In this document: positions 1-7,343 of the stretch, one piece after another
Layout of the letters: each line of letters starts with the position of its first letter
Position numbering within the stretch: position 1 is the first letter of the stretch
NCBI GenBank assembly: GCA_003157315.1
Contig: PMJE01000279.1
Span: forward strand, 1-10,890
DNA: 10,890 nucleotides
Source of the DNA: Myxococcales bacterium
GTDB taxonomy: Bacteria > Myxococcota > Polyangia > Fen-1088
Direction of reading: 5' to 3'
The notes under the pieces: model-generated
What the model was told of the DNA's origin: nothing
Databases searched by the model: none
Seen by the model: only the letters and a program-made list of their open reading frames with translations
Position numbers and translations under genes: made by a program

Positions 1-1
1 C

Positions 2-169
2 ATACCGGAAATACCCCATTCGATCGGGCTATGCACCGACGTCGTGGCCTTTGTGGAGCAACCAGGCCAGCGCGATCTGTCCAGGCTTTGCGTGCTTGGC
101 CGCTGCGATCTGTGGACACCTGGAGAATGCCACGATTGTCAACGCAAGTGTACGACGGGAACGAGGTAG
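2..169 (+). CDS. possible 3' end of an unidentified upstream gene (partial)
   Basis: The second forward frame is open from the left edge to a TAG at 167-169 (55 codons). The tail is cysteine-rich, with the pattern C-x4-C-x7-C-x2-C-x3-C ending in HDCQRKCTTGTR. I do not recognise a family. The third-position GC of this frame (roughly 60%) is no better than that of a neighbouring open frame, so coding potential is weak. It is listed because the corrinoid operon begins only 43 nt later and such operons often have a methyltransferase or accessory gene upstream. It may equally be non-coding leader. Confidence 0.2.
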   Translation: MPEIPHSIGLCTDVVAFVEQPGQRDLSRLCVLGRCDLWTPGECHDCQRKCTTGTR

Positions 170-212
170 AGCCTTGCAAGGGTTGCCTCGCCGTCAGGGC
201 AAAGTATAGTTC

Positions 213-854
213 GTGAACCACATGGATGCCGTGCTGAGCACGCTCGTCGCGCGCCTGCTCGATGGAGACTCACAGGCCGCGCTCGCGGAAGCGCGCCGGT
301 TGCGGACGCCAGAACCCGACGGGCAGCGTCTGGTCGTTCAGGGACTGGAAGCCGCCATGGACCGCATGAGCGCCAAGTGCACGAGCGAGCAGTTCAACCT
401 GCTCGAAATTATGCTCACCGGGCGCGCTGCGATGGCGGTTGCGCGCGAAGTCTTTCCCGGGGGCTCGGCTCCGTGCACGCGTGGCACGCTGGTGATCGCC
501 ACGCCCCAGGGCGATGTCCACGATCTGGGCAAGAACATCACCAGGATGGTGCTCACGACCAAGGGCTTTCGCGTCGTCGACTGTGGCAAGGATTGCCCCG
601 TCGCTGACATGGTCGCGGCGGTCGCGCGGGAACAGGCCTTCGCCGTTCTGGTAAGCGGGCTCATCAGTCCGGTGGTTCCTTTGGTGCGCCAGCTGCGCGG
701 ACTGCTGCGCGAGCGGGGGCTCGCGCACGTAGCGGTTGTGGCTGGCGGAGCCGCGCTCAAGCAATGTACGGCCGAGGCGTTGAACGTCGACTATGTGGCT
801 TGCGACGCTTTCGACTGCGTTCATTTTCTGGAAGGGCTGGGCGTCCGTCCATGA
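213..854 (+). CDS. corrinoid-binding methyl-shuttle protein (MtaC/MtbC/MttC-like)
   Basis: This is a cobalamin-binding protein of the methyltransferase corrinoid family, 213 aa, a usual length. It would carry a methyl group on the cobalt between a substrate-specific methyltransferase and an acceptor methyltransferase in the cytoplasm. Residues about 1-85 form the helical cap. The Rossmann B12 domain follows, with the base-off/His-on motif D101-x-H103-x-x-G106 inside GDVHDLGKNI, S148-x-L150 exactly 41 residues later, and GG at 178-179. That is the canonical DxHxxG / SxL / GG spacing, so H103 is the predicted lower cobalt ligand. Start: GTG 213 is taken because an AGGG lies at 196-199; ATG 222, in frame, is the alternative, and neither has a strong ribosome site. 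A TATAGT at 205-210 could be a -10 element giving a nearly leaderless message from ATG 222. The stop overlaps the next gene's ATG (ATGA, 851-854). Substrate cannot be told from this protein. Confidence 0.92.
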   Translation: MNHMDAVLSTLVARLLDGDSQAALAEARRLRTPEPDGQRLVVQGLEAAMDRMSAKCTSEQFNLLEIMLTGRAAMAVAREVFPGGSAPCTRGTLVIATPQGDVHDLGKNITRMVLTTKGFRVVDCGKDCPVADMVAAVAREQAFAVLVSGLISPVVPLVRQLRGLLRERGLAHVAVVAGGAALKQCTAEALNVDYVACDAFDCVHFLEGLGVRP

Positions 855-1858
855 CCGGGCTCGAGCGCATCCTCGCAGCGGTTGGTTTTGAACCCAGCGA
901 TCAGGTTCCCGTGATTCCGCAGATCTTCGGGCACGCCGCACGGATCGCCGGCGTGGCCCTGGACCAGTATCTGACCGACGCCGCCGTGCTGGCCCGCTGC
1001 CAGTTGGCGGCACTGGAGCGCTATCGCGGCGATGCCGTCTTCGCCCTGCTGGACGTCAACGTGGAGACCGAGGCACTGGGCTCGCGTCTGCGCTTTCCCA
1101 AGGACGGCTACCCGTCGGTGGAACAGTACGTGCTCGAGCGGCCGTCTGCTGTGGCCGAGCTTACGGTCCCTGATCCCACAAAGGCCGGCCGCATGCCGGT
1201 CCTTCTCGAAGCGGCTCGATTGCTCAGGCAGGAGCTGCAAGATCGCGTGCTGGTGGCGGGTTGCGTGCTGGGACCGATGACCCTGGCCTGTCAACTTCTC
1301 GGGGCTGAGCGCGCCCTGTTTGCGGCGGCGGACGAGCCAGAAGCCTTCGAGCGGCTGCTGGACTTCGCTGCGGATGTGGCGGTGAGCTTTGGGCAGGCGC
1401 AACTGGAAGCGGGAGCGCACGTCTGCGTCGTCTTCGATCCGTCGGCTTCGCCGGCGGTTGTTCCGCCCGCGCTCTTTCGCGAGTTGTTGGCCCCGAGGAT
1501 CCGGCGGCTGTGCCAAGCCCTCAAGCGCAAGGCTCCCGTCACCTGGCTGCACATCGCCGGGCCGGTTGAGCCCATCCTGTCGCTCTACCCAAATTGCGGC
1601 GTGGATATCGGCAACATCGACTATTGCGTCGCCCCGACACGGGCGCGGGCAGCGGCTCCTCGGCTCTGCCTGGACGGAAACATTCGCCCCCTGGCGTTTG
1701 TCGACTCCGAGCCCGAGGACATAGCGGCGGCTTGTTCACGCGTGCTGGCCGACGCAGACGCGGGCTTCATCCTTTCTTCGGGATGTGAGATCCCGCTCGA
1801 GGCGCGGCCGGAGTGCGTGCAGGCTCTCGTGGATTCAGTCAAGAGGCACAGCAGCTGA
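851..1858 (+). CDS. UroD-fold corrinoid methyltransferase (MtaA/MtbA/CmuA family) with HxA in place of HxC
   Basis: The protein is 335 aa in the uroporphyrinogen-decarboxylase superfamily, methyltransferase branch, close to the roughly 340 aa of MtaA/MtbA. These TIM-barrel zinc enzymes move methyl between a corrinoid protein and a thiol or other acceptor. Family signs are the N-terminal GLERILAAVGFEPSDQVPVIP segment, VVFDPSASPAVV about residues 193-205, WLHIAG at 232-237, LCLDGNIRP, and SSGCEIP with C312. In MtaA the zinc ligands are His, Cys two residues on, and a Cys about 79 residues after the His. Here H234 and C312 keep that spacing but position 236 is Ala, so a ligand is missing. True heme-pathway UroD is unlikely given the corrinoid context and this C-terminal Cys. 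ATG 851 is chosen because it makes an ATGA overlap with the corrinoid gene; in-frame upstream sequence reads into that gene. Either zinc is bound differently, the acceptor is not a thiol, or the role is altered. Confidence 0.85.
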   Translation: MTGLERILAAVGFEPSDQVPVIPQIFGHAARIAGVALDQYLTDAAVLARCQLAALERYRGDAVFALLDVNVETEALGSRLRFPKDGYPSVEQYVLERPSAVAELTVPDPTKAGRMPVLLEAARLLRQELQDRVLVAGCVLGPMTLACQLLGAERALFAAADEPEAFERLLDFAADVAVSFGQAQLEAGAHVCVVFDPSASPAVVPPALFRELLAPRIRRLCQALKRKAPVTWLHIAGPVEPILSLYPNCGVDIGNIDYCVAPTRARAAAPRLCLDGNIRPLAFVDSEPEDIAAACSRVLADADAGFILSSGCEIPLEARPECVQALVDSVKRHSS

Positions 1859-1860
1859 CC

Positions 1861-3447
1861 GTGGCAGTCGTTGTACGAGCCCGATTCGGGGAGCAATTGC
1901 AGATCATCCAGGCGACACCAGGAGCGAGCGTTCGCCAGGTCCTGGAAGAAACCGACCTGCGGGTGCGCACCGGCTGCAATGGCAACGGCTCGTGCGGGCT
2001 GTGCCGGGTTCGCGTCTTGTCGGGGCCGGTGTCGACACCGACGTCGGAGGAGAAGTTGAATCTCGATCCAGCTCTCGTGGAAGCTGGACTGCGCCTTTCG
2101 TGCCAGGTGGTGCCTTTGGGCGAGGTGGAGATCGAGGTTGTGGACCTTGCGCCTCGATCCGCATGGCGCCCTATTGCGCCCGCAGCGCTTTGCAGCCCTG
2201 CGCGTCCCGCAGTGACTGCCGCGAGTGGTCCGGCGCGAATTTCCAGAATTGCCATCGACGTTGGAACCACCAATCTTGGCCTCGCATTTTGGGGCGAAGA
2301 AAGTCGCGGGCGACTGGCGGTGCGACGCGGGCTGAACCCCCAGTCGCGTTTTGGTTCGGATGTGGTGACCCGGCTGCAAGCGGCCCGCGATCCGATGGTG
2401 GCTCGCGATCTGGCGCACGCCGTGGAACTCGCGGTTGCCGAAGCGTTGCGAGAGATGGTCGTCAGCGACGGGTTTGAAGTGACGGCCCGGCCGACCGTCG
2501 TCGCGGTGGGAAACACGGCGATGCTTTCGCTACTCCATGGATCGCAGGGCAGATTGCTGGAGCCGGAATCGTGGGCGGGCCCGGCGACGTGGCTCTCGGA
2601 AAAGCAGATCCGTTGGCGCCTCAGCGCCGGCTGTGAGGCGGCGGTGCACGTGGTGCAGTCCCTGGCCGGGTTCGTGGGTTCGGATCTCCTCGCCGCCGTG
2701 CTCGCGGCAAACTTGCTGCAGGGCGAGGTCCCGGCGCTGCTGCTCGACTTCGGGACCAATACCGAGATCGCACTGTGGGATGGCGAGACGCTCTGGGTAA
2801 CGAGCGCCGCCGGCGGCCCAGCGTTTGAAGGCAGTGGCGTGCGCTGCGCGGTCCCGGCAGATACGGGTGCGATTTCTCGCGTGCGGGCGGGGACGCCCCT
2901 TCACTTCGAAGTCATGGGCGGCGGCCAGCCGACCGGGGTATGTGGTTCTGGACTGGTCGACTGGGTCGCCTGCCTGTGCCAGACCGGTATGCTGTCGAGC
3001 CGAGGCAATCTGGTTGACGGGGCAGCCGAGGAAGCGCTATCGCTGGGTGGGAAAGGCAGCGAGATCATTCTCTGCAAGCGCGACGTAGACGTCTTCCAAC
3101 GAGCCAAGGCCGCGATCGCTGCCGGTGTGCAGCTGCTGGCACGGCGGGCGGGCGTCGACTGCCAGGGCCTGCGCCGCATTGTCACCACGGGCCTATTCGG
3201 CCGGTCGCTCGACGTTGCGAATGCCCAGGCCATCGGCCTGCTGCCAGCGATCACTCCCGAGTGGGTTGAGACCTACGACAACCTCGCGCTCGCCGGCTGT
3301 GAGATCGTGCTGACCTCCTCCGAGGGAGCGCGCGCTGTCGAGGCCGTGCGCGGGCGCGCGCGCCTGATGAACCTCGGCCAGTGCGCCGAGTTCGAGGAAC
3401 TGTTTGTGCAGAGCCTGTTTCTGGCGCCCATGGGAGTCGAGCCATGA
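1861..3447 (+). CDS. corrinoid protein reductive activator, [2Fe-2S] + ASKHA domain (RACo/DUF4445-like)
   Basis: The product is 528 aa. The N-terminal ferredoxin domain has C39-x5-C45-x2-C48-x32-C81, the plant-type [2Fe-2S] pattern. A Pro/Ala-rich linker (about residues 97-128) leads to an ASKHA ATPase-like domain: DVGTTN at 133-138, VGNTAM around N218, DFGTNTE at 296-302, the AAGGPAFEG loop at 316-324, and CGSG at 361-364. This is the arrangement of RACo and the activators of bacterial O-demethylases, which use ATP and low-potential electrons to reduce inactive Co(II) corrinoid to Co(I). It lacks the C-terminal 4Fe-4S ferredoxin seen in archaeal RamA. Start: GTG 1861 lies 2 nt after the upstream stop, and in-frame CTG 1855 or GTG 1813 are possible. 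The stop overlaps the kinase ATG (ATGA, 3444-3447). The natural partner is the corrinoid protein encoded at 213-854. Family assignment is firm; partner assignment is from context. Confidence 0.92.
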   Translation: MAVVVRARFGEQLQIIQATPGASVRQVLEETDLRVRTGCNGNGSCGLCRVRVLSGPVSTPTSEEKLNLDPALVEAGLRLSCQVVPLGEVEIEVVDLAPRSAWRPIAPAALCSPARPAVTAASGPARISRIAIDVGTTNLGLAFWGEESRGRLAVRRGLNPQSRFGSDVVTRLQAARDPMVARDLAHAVELAVAEALREMVVSDGFEVTARPTVVAVGNTAMLSLLHGSQGRLLEPESWAGPATWLSEKQIRWRLSAGCEAAVHVVQSLAGFVGSDLLAAVLAANLLQGEVPALLLDFGTNTEIALWDGETLWVTSAAGGPAFEGSGVRCAVPADTGAISRVRAGTPLHFEVMGGGQPTGVCGSGLVDWVACLCQTGMLSSRGNLVDGAAEEALSLGGKGSEIILCKRDVDVFQRAKAAIAAGVQLLARRAGVDCQGLRRIVTTGLFGRSLDVANAQAIGLLPAITPEWVETYDNLALAGCEIVLTSSEGARAVEAVRGRARLMNLGQCAEFEELFVQSLFLAPMGVEP

Positions 3448-5543
3448 GCGTGGCATCCGAACGCCTGACCGCGGTGCTGCGAGCCGCGCAGTACTTGAGC
3501 AACTTGTCTCCCGAGCAGGATGCCTGGGCGGAGCTGGCGCAGGCCATCAGCAGCTTCTTTGGCTGCGAGTTCGTGCTGGTCGTGCAAGCCGACGAAGGTG
3601 GTGAACCGGTGGTTGTGCGCAGCCTCCTCTCGCACGAGATCCCCGTGACTGAGGTTCTTCGCCAGGCGCGCGATGAGATTCGATCGGTACTGGCGACTGG
3701 ATTTTTGGGCTCGCTGGTCCTCTCCGTCCCGGCGTGCGCGCTGGCCATGCTTCCCCTGCCTCGCGATCGGCGAACCACCGGCGTTGCGGTCGTCGGACGC
3801 CTCACCCGGCGAGACTTCTCGAAGGAGGAGTTGGAGATCCTGCTCGCTTTGGGCAGCCTGTTTGGAAACGTGGTCGCGAGGCTGGAAACCGAGAGGGAAC
3901 TGCGGGAGCACCGCAAGAGCCTGGAGGTAACCGTCGACCAGCGCACTTCCGAGCTGGCGGCCAGCAACCGCAGTTTGCTGGAAGAATCTGCGGTGAGGCG
4001 GCAAGCCGAAGGCGCCCTCGAGCGCGCGCACGCGGAGCTGCAGCAGATCTTCGAGACCGCCGGCGATGGCGTGTGGGTGCTTGATTGCGACGGCAAGATC
4101 CTGAGGGTCAACGCGACCCGCGCACGCCGGATTGGGCGTCCCTCGGCCGAGTTGGTTGGCCACATCTGCCACGAAGTCTCTCCCTGCTGCGAATGCGACA
4201 CGCAGGTTTGTCCGCTGGTGCGGGTGGCGGAAGGTGCGAGCCGCACGGAATCCGAAGTGAGGCGGAACTACCCCGAAGGAGCCCGGGACGAACTCGTGGT
4301 CAGCACGCCGTTGCGTACCAAGGACGGGGCCTTACTGGGCGTGGTGCAGGTGTTTCACGACATCACCGAACGCAAGCAGGCAGAGCAGGCCCTACGCCAG
4401 AGCGAAGCCGAGCTGAGGGAGTCGGACCGGCGCAAGAACGAGTTCATGGCCATGCTCTCTCACGAACTGCGCAACCCGCTGGCGCCGATTCGCAACAGTC
4501 TGTATGTGCTGGGACGAGCCGTCCCAGGCAGTGAGCAGGCGACTCGCGCGAATGCCGTGATCAATCGCCAAGTCGAGCACCTGACCGGGTTGGTCGACGA
4601 CTTGCTCGACATCACGCGCATCAGCCGAGGCAAGATCCGGCTTGAGCGGCGGCGGGTTGAGCTGAATGATCTGGTTCGTAGAACTGTCGACGACCATCGC
4701 TCGCTCTTCGAGGAGAATGGAGTCGCGATCGAGAGCCAGCTGGCGCCTGAGCCACTGTTGGTAAATGCCGACCCGACACGGCTGGCCCAAGTAGTGGGCA
4801 ACCTGTTGGGCAACGCGGCCAAGTTCGCGGGCAGGGGAGGCCGGGCCCGGGTTCGCGTTTCCACAGATCCGGCGACGAAACATCCGACCATCGTCGTGGC
4901 TGATAGCGGGGCCGGTATGACCGAAGAGACGCTCGCACATTTGTTCGAGCCCTTCATGCAGGGGGAATCGACGCTCGATCGCAGCAAGGGAGGGCTCGGT
5001 TTGGGGCTCGCACTGGCCCAGGAGCTGGTCAAGCTCCACGGTGGCCACATTCGCGCACACAGCGAAGGAGCAGGCCAGGGAGCCGAGTTCGTGGTGAGTC
5101 TCCCAGATGATCAAGTCGAGGCCGCACCAGCAGAGACGACTGTCCCCAGCCACACCATCACATGCCGGCGCGTGCTGATCATCGAGGACAACATCGACGC
5201 CGCCGACAGCTTGCGCGAGGCGCTCGAGTTGGACGCACACCAGGTCGCCGTGGCGCATGACGGCCCCACTGGGCTGGCCCTGGCCAGGAGCTTCCATCCT
5301 GAGGTCGTGCTCTGTGACGTGGGTCTTCCCGGGATGACCGGCTACGATGTGGCGCGCGCCTTTCGGGCCGACCAAGTGCTCAAACGCACATTTCTCGTCG
5401 CCGTGACCGGCTACGCGCTGCCCGAGGACCTGCAGCATGCGAGCGCGGCGGGTTTCGACAGACACCTGGCCAAGCCCCTCAGTCTGCAAGGTCTGCAGGA
5501 ACTGCTCTCGTCGCTGCCGGATTGCCCCCAGCAACAGTCGTAG
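3444..5543 (+). CDS. cytoplasmic hybrid histidine kinase: GAF, Cys-rich PAS, HisKA, HATPase, receiver
   Basis: The product is 699 aa with no membrane segment or signal peptide, so it is a soluble sensor. In order it shows a GAF-like domain (about 8-150), a coiled coil rich in Glu/Arg (about 150-203), a PAS domain (about 204-320) ending in HDITERKQAE, HisKA with phospho-acceptor H340 in LSHELRNPLAP, HATPase_c with N453/N457 in the N box, D487 in ADSGAGM and the G2 loop GGLGLGL at 516-522, then a receiver domain (576-690) with acidic E581/D582, phospho-acceptor D625 and K in LAKPL. The PAS domain has a cluster C242, C248, C249, C251, C256 followed by PL, suggesting a metal, heme, Fe-S or thiol redox sensor. 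GGGAG at 3432-3436 is a good ribosome site 7 nt before ATG 3444. Translational overlap with the corrinoid activator suggests it senses a condition tied to corrinoid metabolism. There is no output domain and no separate regulator in view. Confidence 0.93.
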   Translation: MSVASERLTAVLRAAQYLSNLSPEQDAWAELAQAISSFFGCEFVLVVQADEGGEPVVVRSLLSHEIPVTEVLRQARDEIRSVLATGFLGSLVLSVPACALAMLPLPRDRRTTGVAVVGRLTRRDFSKEELEILLALGSLFGNVVARLETERELREHRKSLEVTVDQRTSELAASNRSLLEESAVRRQAEGALERAHAELQQIFETAGDGVWVLDCDGKILRVNATRARRIGRPSAELVGHICHEVSPCCECDTQVCPLVRVAEGASRTESEVRRNYPEGARDELVVSTPLRTKDGALLGVVQVFHDITERKQAEQALRQSEAELRESDRRKNEFMAMLSHELRNPLAPIRNSLYVLGRAVPGSEQATRANAVINRQVEHLTGLVDDLLDITRISRGKIRLERRRVELNDLVRRTVDDHRSLFEENGVAIESQLAPEPLLVNADPTRLAQVVGNLLGNAAKFAGRGGRARVRVSTDPATKHPTIVVADSGAGMTEETLAHLFEPFMQGESTLDRSKGGLGLGLALAQELVKLHGGHIRAHSEGAGQGAEFVVSLPDDQVEAAPAETTVPSHTITCRRVLIIEDNIDAADSLREALELDAHQVAVAHDGPTGLALARSFHPEVVLCDVGLPGMTGYDVARAFRADQVLKRTFLVAVTGYALPEDLQHASAAGFDRHLAKPLSLQGLQELLSSLPDCPQQQS

Positions 5544-5555
5544 GCCTTTAGTGGC

Positions 5556-5607
5556 GATGTTGCTGCTTCAGCCGCCGCTACAGATGGCATAAGGGTCAAG
5601 CAACATC
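5556..5607. repeat. inverted repeat downstream of the kinase gene
   Basis: GATGTTGCT at 5556-5564 is perfectly complementary to AGCAACATC at 5599-5607, with 34 nt between. It lies 13 nt after the kinase stop, in the convergent gap. It may fold in the 3' untranslated RNA and help end or protect the operon message. No T-run follows, so a classical intrinsic terminator is not shown. Confidence 0.45.
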
Positions 5608-5657
5608 CCAGAACGGCGGCAAGAGCGCGAATATCAACCATACCGCACGATTATAGG

Positions 5658-5679
5658 GTTGCTGCGAAAGCGCAGCAAC
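5658..5679. terminator. perfect 9-bp hairpin in the convergent gap, possible bidirectional terminator
   Basis: GTTGCTGCG (5658-5666) pairs perfectly with CGCAGCAAC (5671-5679) around an AAAG loop. It sits between two convergent genes, 114 nt after the kinase stop and about 60 nt beyond the exchanger stop, the place expected for a shared terminator. Neither strand has a U-tract after the stem, so termination is inferred from position and stem strength only. Confidence 0.4.
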
Positions 5680-5741
5680 AATGGGGGGCGGGATCCGCCT
5701 ATGCTCTGGAACTTGCAACAGCCGCTGGTGTGGCGGGTTTG

Positions 5742-6947
5742 CTATTCGCCGGCGCTTCGTGATCGTCTCCTGAACATCTCTGACGCGATCGCGGGCAGCT
5801 GCCTGCGTTGGCGAAACAAGAGCACACCTCCGATCAGCATGTAGATAGCGGCGAGCACCAAGCGCACATCCCTTTGCGGAAACGCGAACTGAAGCAGGAA
5901 GAGGGAGAGCAGAACAACAGCCTCGCGAACGCTGAAATGAAGATTTGCTAGCACCGCGAATCCGAGTACGGTCTGTGCGGCGGTCAGTGCAAATTCCTCT
6001 GTCTGACGAGGGTCGAGTGGAAGAGTCCGTCCCCCACCGCCAACCATGTGGGCGAGCGGCAGGCTACCGACCAGCAGGGTCCACTGGTTCACTTTCGAGG
6101 ACAGCAGCGTCCCGATGGCGTCGTCTCCTTTGAGTCGGGAGGCCAGGATGCCGGCCACCAAGAGTTCGGGCGCCTCGGAAGCCAACGGTGCCAGCCACTG
6201 GACGAGAAGAAACTCGTCGATCCCAAGTTGCTTGCCACCCTCCACCAACGCGTCGGCAAACGGCGCGGCGGACGCCAGAATGAATCCCGCGGCGGCGAGA
6301 AACAGAAGAATGACCATCGAGATCCTGGCTCGCCTGGGAAGACTTGCCATCTGCTCGGCGACCCCCACCAGATCGGGCTCTCCCTTTTCCTGCTTGGACA
6401 CCCGCCACAGATAAACGCCGAACAGTGCGAGCAAGAAAGCCGAGTCGAGAAGAGAGATGCGCCGGGTGAGCGGGATGACGAAGGCGTAGAGCCCGGCCAT
6501 CGCAAGCAAGCCAAGCTCGATACGTCGCCGAGGATCGAGCACAACCTCGGTAACCTTCTGCTGTCGCCGTCGCGCTGCGAACCAGAAGACCAGCACGACA
6601 ACCGGCCACCCGATTCCGATCAGAAGGCGGTTGCTTCCCGTCATGTTGGCCGCGGCGTACTGGGCAAACTCTGGGCGGTGCCCGGACGTGTAGGAAAAGT
6701 ACAGGTCAACCGCGTACTCCGGCAGCACGGCGATGAACGCAAGCACAGCAGTCGAAAGGCTCGCGGAGATATCCACCTCGGCCGTCTCCGCTGCCCAGGC
6801 CAGCAAGAACGCGGATGCGACCACAGCGGCTCCGAAGAGCAGCACGGCCAGTGCCGGGGGAATCGCGAGCTGACCCAATCGCACTACGAGAGCAGGAGCA
6901 GCTACCGCGATGGCGGCTAAGACCTTCGGAATCCAGCTCTTGGACAT
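5742..6947 (-). CDS. CaCA-type sodium/calcium exchanger-like membrane protein
   Basis: The product is 401 aa, a polytopic inner-membrane protein with roughly ten to eleven hydrophobic segments. It shows the two inverted alpha repeats of the Ca2+:cation antiporter superfamily. Repeat 1 contains AVLPEYAVDLYFSY followed by AANMTGSNRLLIGIGWP. Repeat 2 contains APLASEAPELLVAGILASR followed by LLSSKVNQWTLLVGSLP. The acidic residues in PEYAVD and SEAPEL are the expected cation ligands. Such proteins normally export Ca2+ using Na+ or H+; the ion here is not determined. Start: the ATG at 6947-6945 (MSKSWIPK) has AAGGA seven nt upstream on the minus strand, so it is preferred over an upstream in-frame start at 6983 that adds MRLSARPTKEAK. 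It converges on the corrinoid operon and diverges from the serpin gene, with no evident functional link to either. Confidence 0.88.
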   Translation of the reverse strand: MSKSWIPKVLAAIAVAAPALVVRLGQLAIPPALAVLLFGAAVVASAFLLAWAAETAEVDISASLSTAVLAFIAVLPEYAVDLYFSYTSGHRPEFAQYAAANMTGSNRLLIGIGWPVVVLVFWFAARRRQQKVTEVVLDPRRRIELGLLAMAGLYAFVIPLTRRISLLDSAFLLALFGVYLWRVSKQEKGEPDLVGVAEQMASLPRRARISMVILLFLAAAGFILASAAPFADALVEGGKQLGIDEFLLVQWLAPLASEAPELLVAGILASRLKGDDAIGTLLSSKVNQWTLLVGSLPLAHMVGGGGRTLPLDPRQTEEFALTAAQTVLGFAVLANLHFSVREAVVLLSLFLLQFAFPQRDVRLVLAAIYMLIGGVLLFRQRRQLPAIASEMFRRRSRSAGE

Positions 6948-6993
6948 TTTTGCTTCCTTTGTGGGCCTGGCCGAAAGTCGCAACTGCGGGCGA

Positions 6994-7009
6994 TGCGAAA
7001 CCTCGGCCA
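6994..7009 (-). promoter_or_regulatory. possible sigma-54 promoter of the exchanger gene
   Basis: On the minus strand the sequence reads TGGCCGAGGTTTCGCA. The invariant GG and GC have the required 10-nt gap, and the -12 block is TCGCA against the TTGCA consensus. Predicted start is about 6983, giving a 36-nt leader to the ATG at 6947. The match is imperfect and could be chance in GC-rich DNA. Confidence 0.25.
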
Positions 7010-7091
7010 GAATGTTTCTGGTCGAAGGTCTCGTTCGCCTCGTCAGTCGAGGTGGGGGACCGGGCTTGTGGCCGGTATGTCGATCACCCCG

Positions 7092-7109
7092 ACGCCGCTT
7101 GAGCGGCGT
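7092..7109. repeat. 7-bp hairpin in the divergent region
   Basis: ACGCCGC (7092-7098) and GCGGCGT (7103-7109) form a perfect stem with a TTGA loop. There is no U-tract on either side. It might be a protein site or an RNA stem; nothing else identifies its role. Confidence 0.35.
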
Positions 7110-7343
7110 GAACTACTCCCCTTACGCGACTGACCCTACGCCCACAGGTGAAAGCAGTCAACCGCATGTTCATTTCAGCAACCCTCTTGCGTGCGGCCGC
7201 CAGCAAGATATGGTCAACCCACGCGAATTCTGCCCCGAGCCAATCTGCTAGGGCTCGCCATCGCAGTCACCGCCGCCCTTTTCGTGGCGCCGCGTTCAAC
7301 CCGGTCTGCGACCGAGGCGTCGCCGCCGCGACAGAGCTGTCAG

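Noticed and set aside
45..60. GG-N10-GC element upstream of the corrinoid operon as a sigma-54 promoter
   Set aside because: The -12 block is GAGCA rather than TTGCA and it lies more than 150 nt from the start codon; chance is the simplest reading.
1..212. Cobalamin riboswitch before the corrinoid operon
   Set aside because: No B12-box-like conserved element or suitable long stem set was seen in the 212 nt available.
31..216. Open frame from ATG 31 ending GTGA at the start of the corrinoid gene
   Set aside because: No ribosome site, Arg-rich composition and no recognisable motif; the neighbouring frames are just as open. The stop/start overlap with GTG 213 alone is not enough.
270..1013. 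Long minus-strand open frame across the corrinoid and methyltransferase genes
   Set aside because: It is antisense to two clear protein families, is Arg/Pro-rich as expected of GC-rich shadow frames, and crosses a gene junction.
4392..5534. 380-codon minus-strand open frame under the histidine kinase
   Set aside because: The plus strand has all kinase and receiver motifs; the antisense product shows no domain and has no ribosome site.
6048..6920. 290-codon plus-strand open frame antisense to the exchanger
   Set aside because: The minus strand encodes an unmistakable CaCA membrane protein with a strong ribosome site; the antisense frame is hydrophilic and without any motif.
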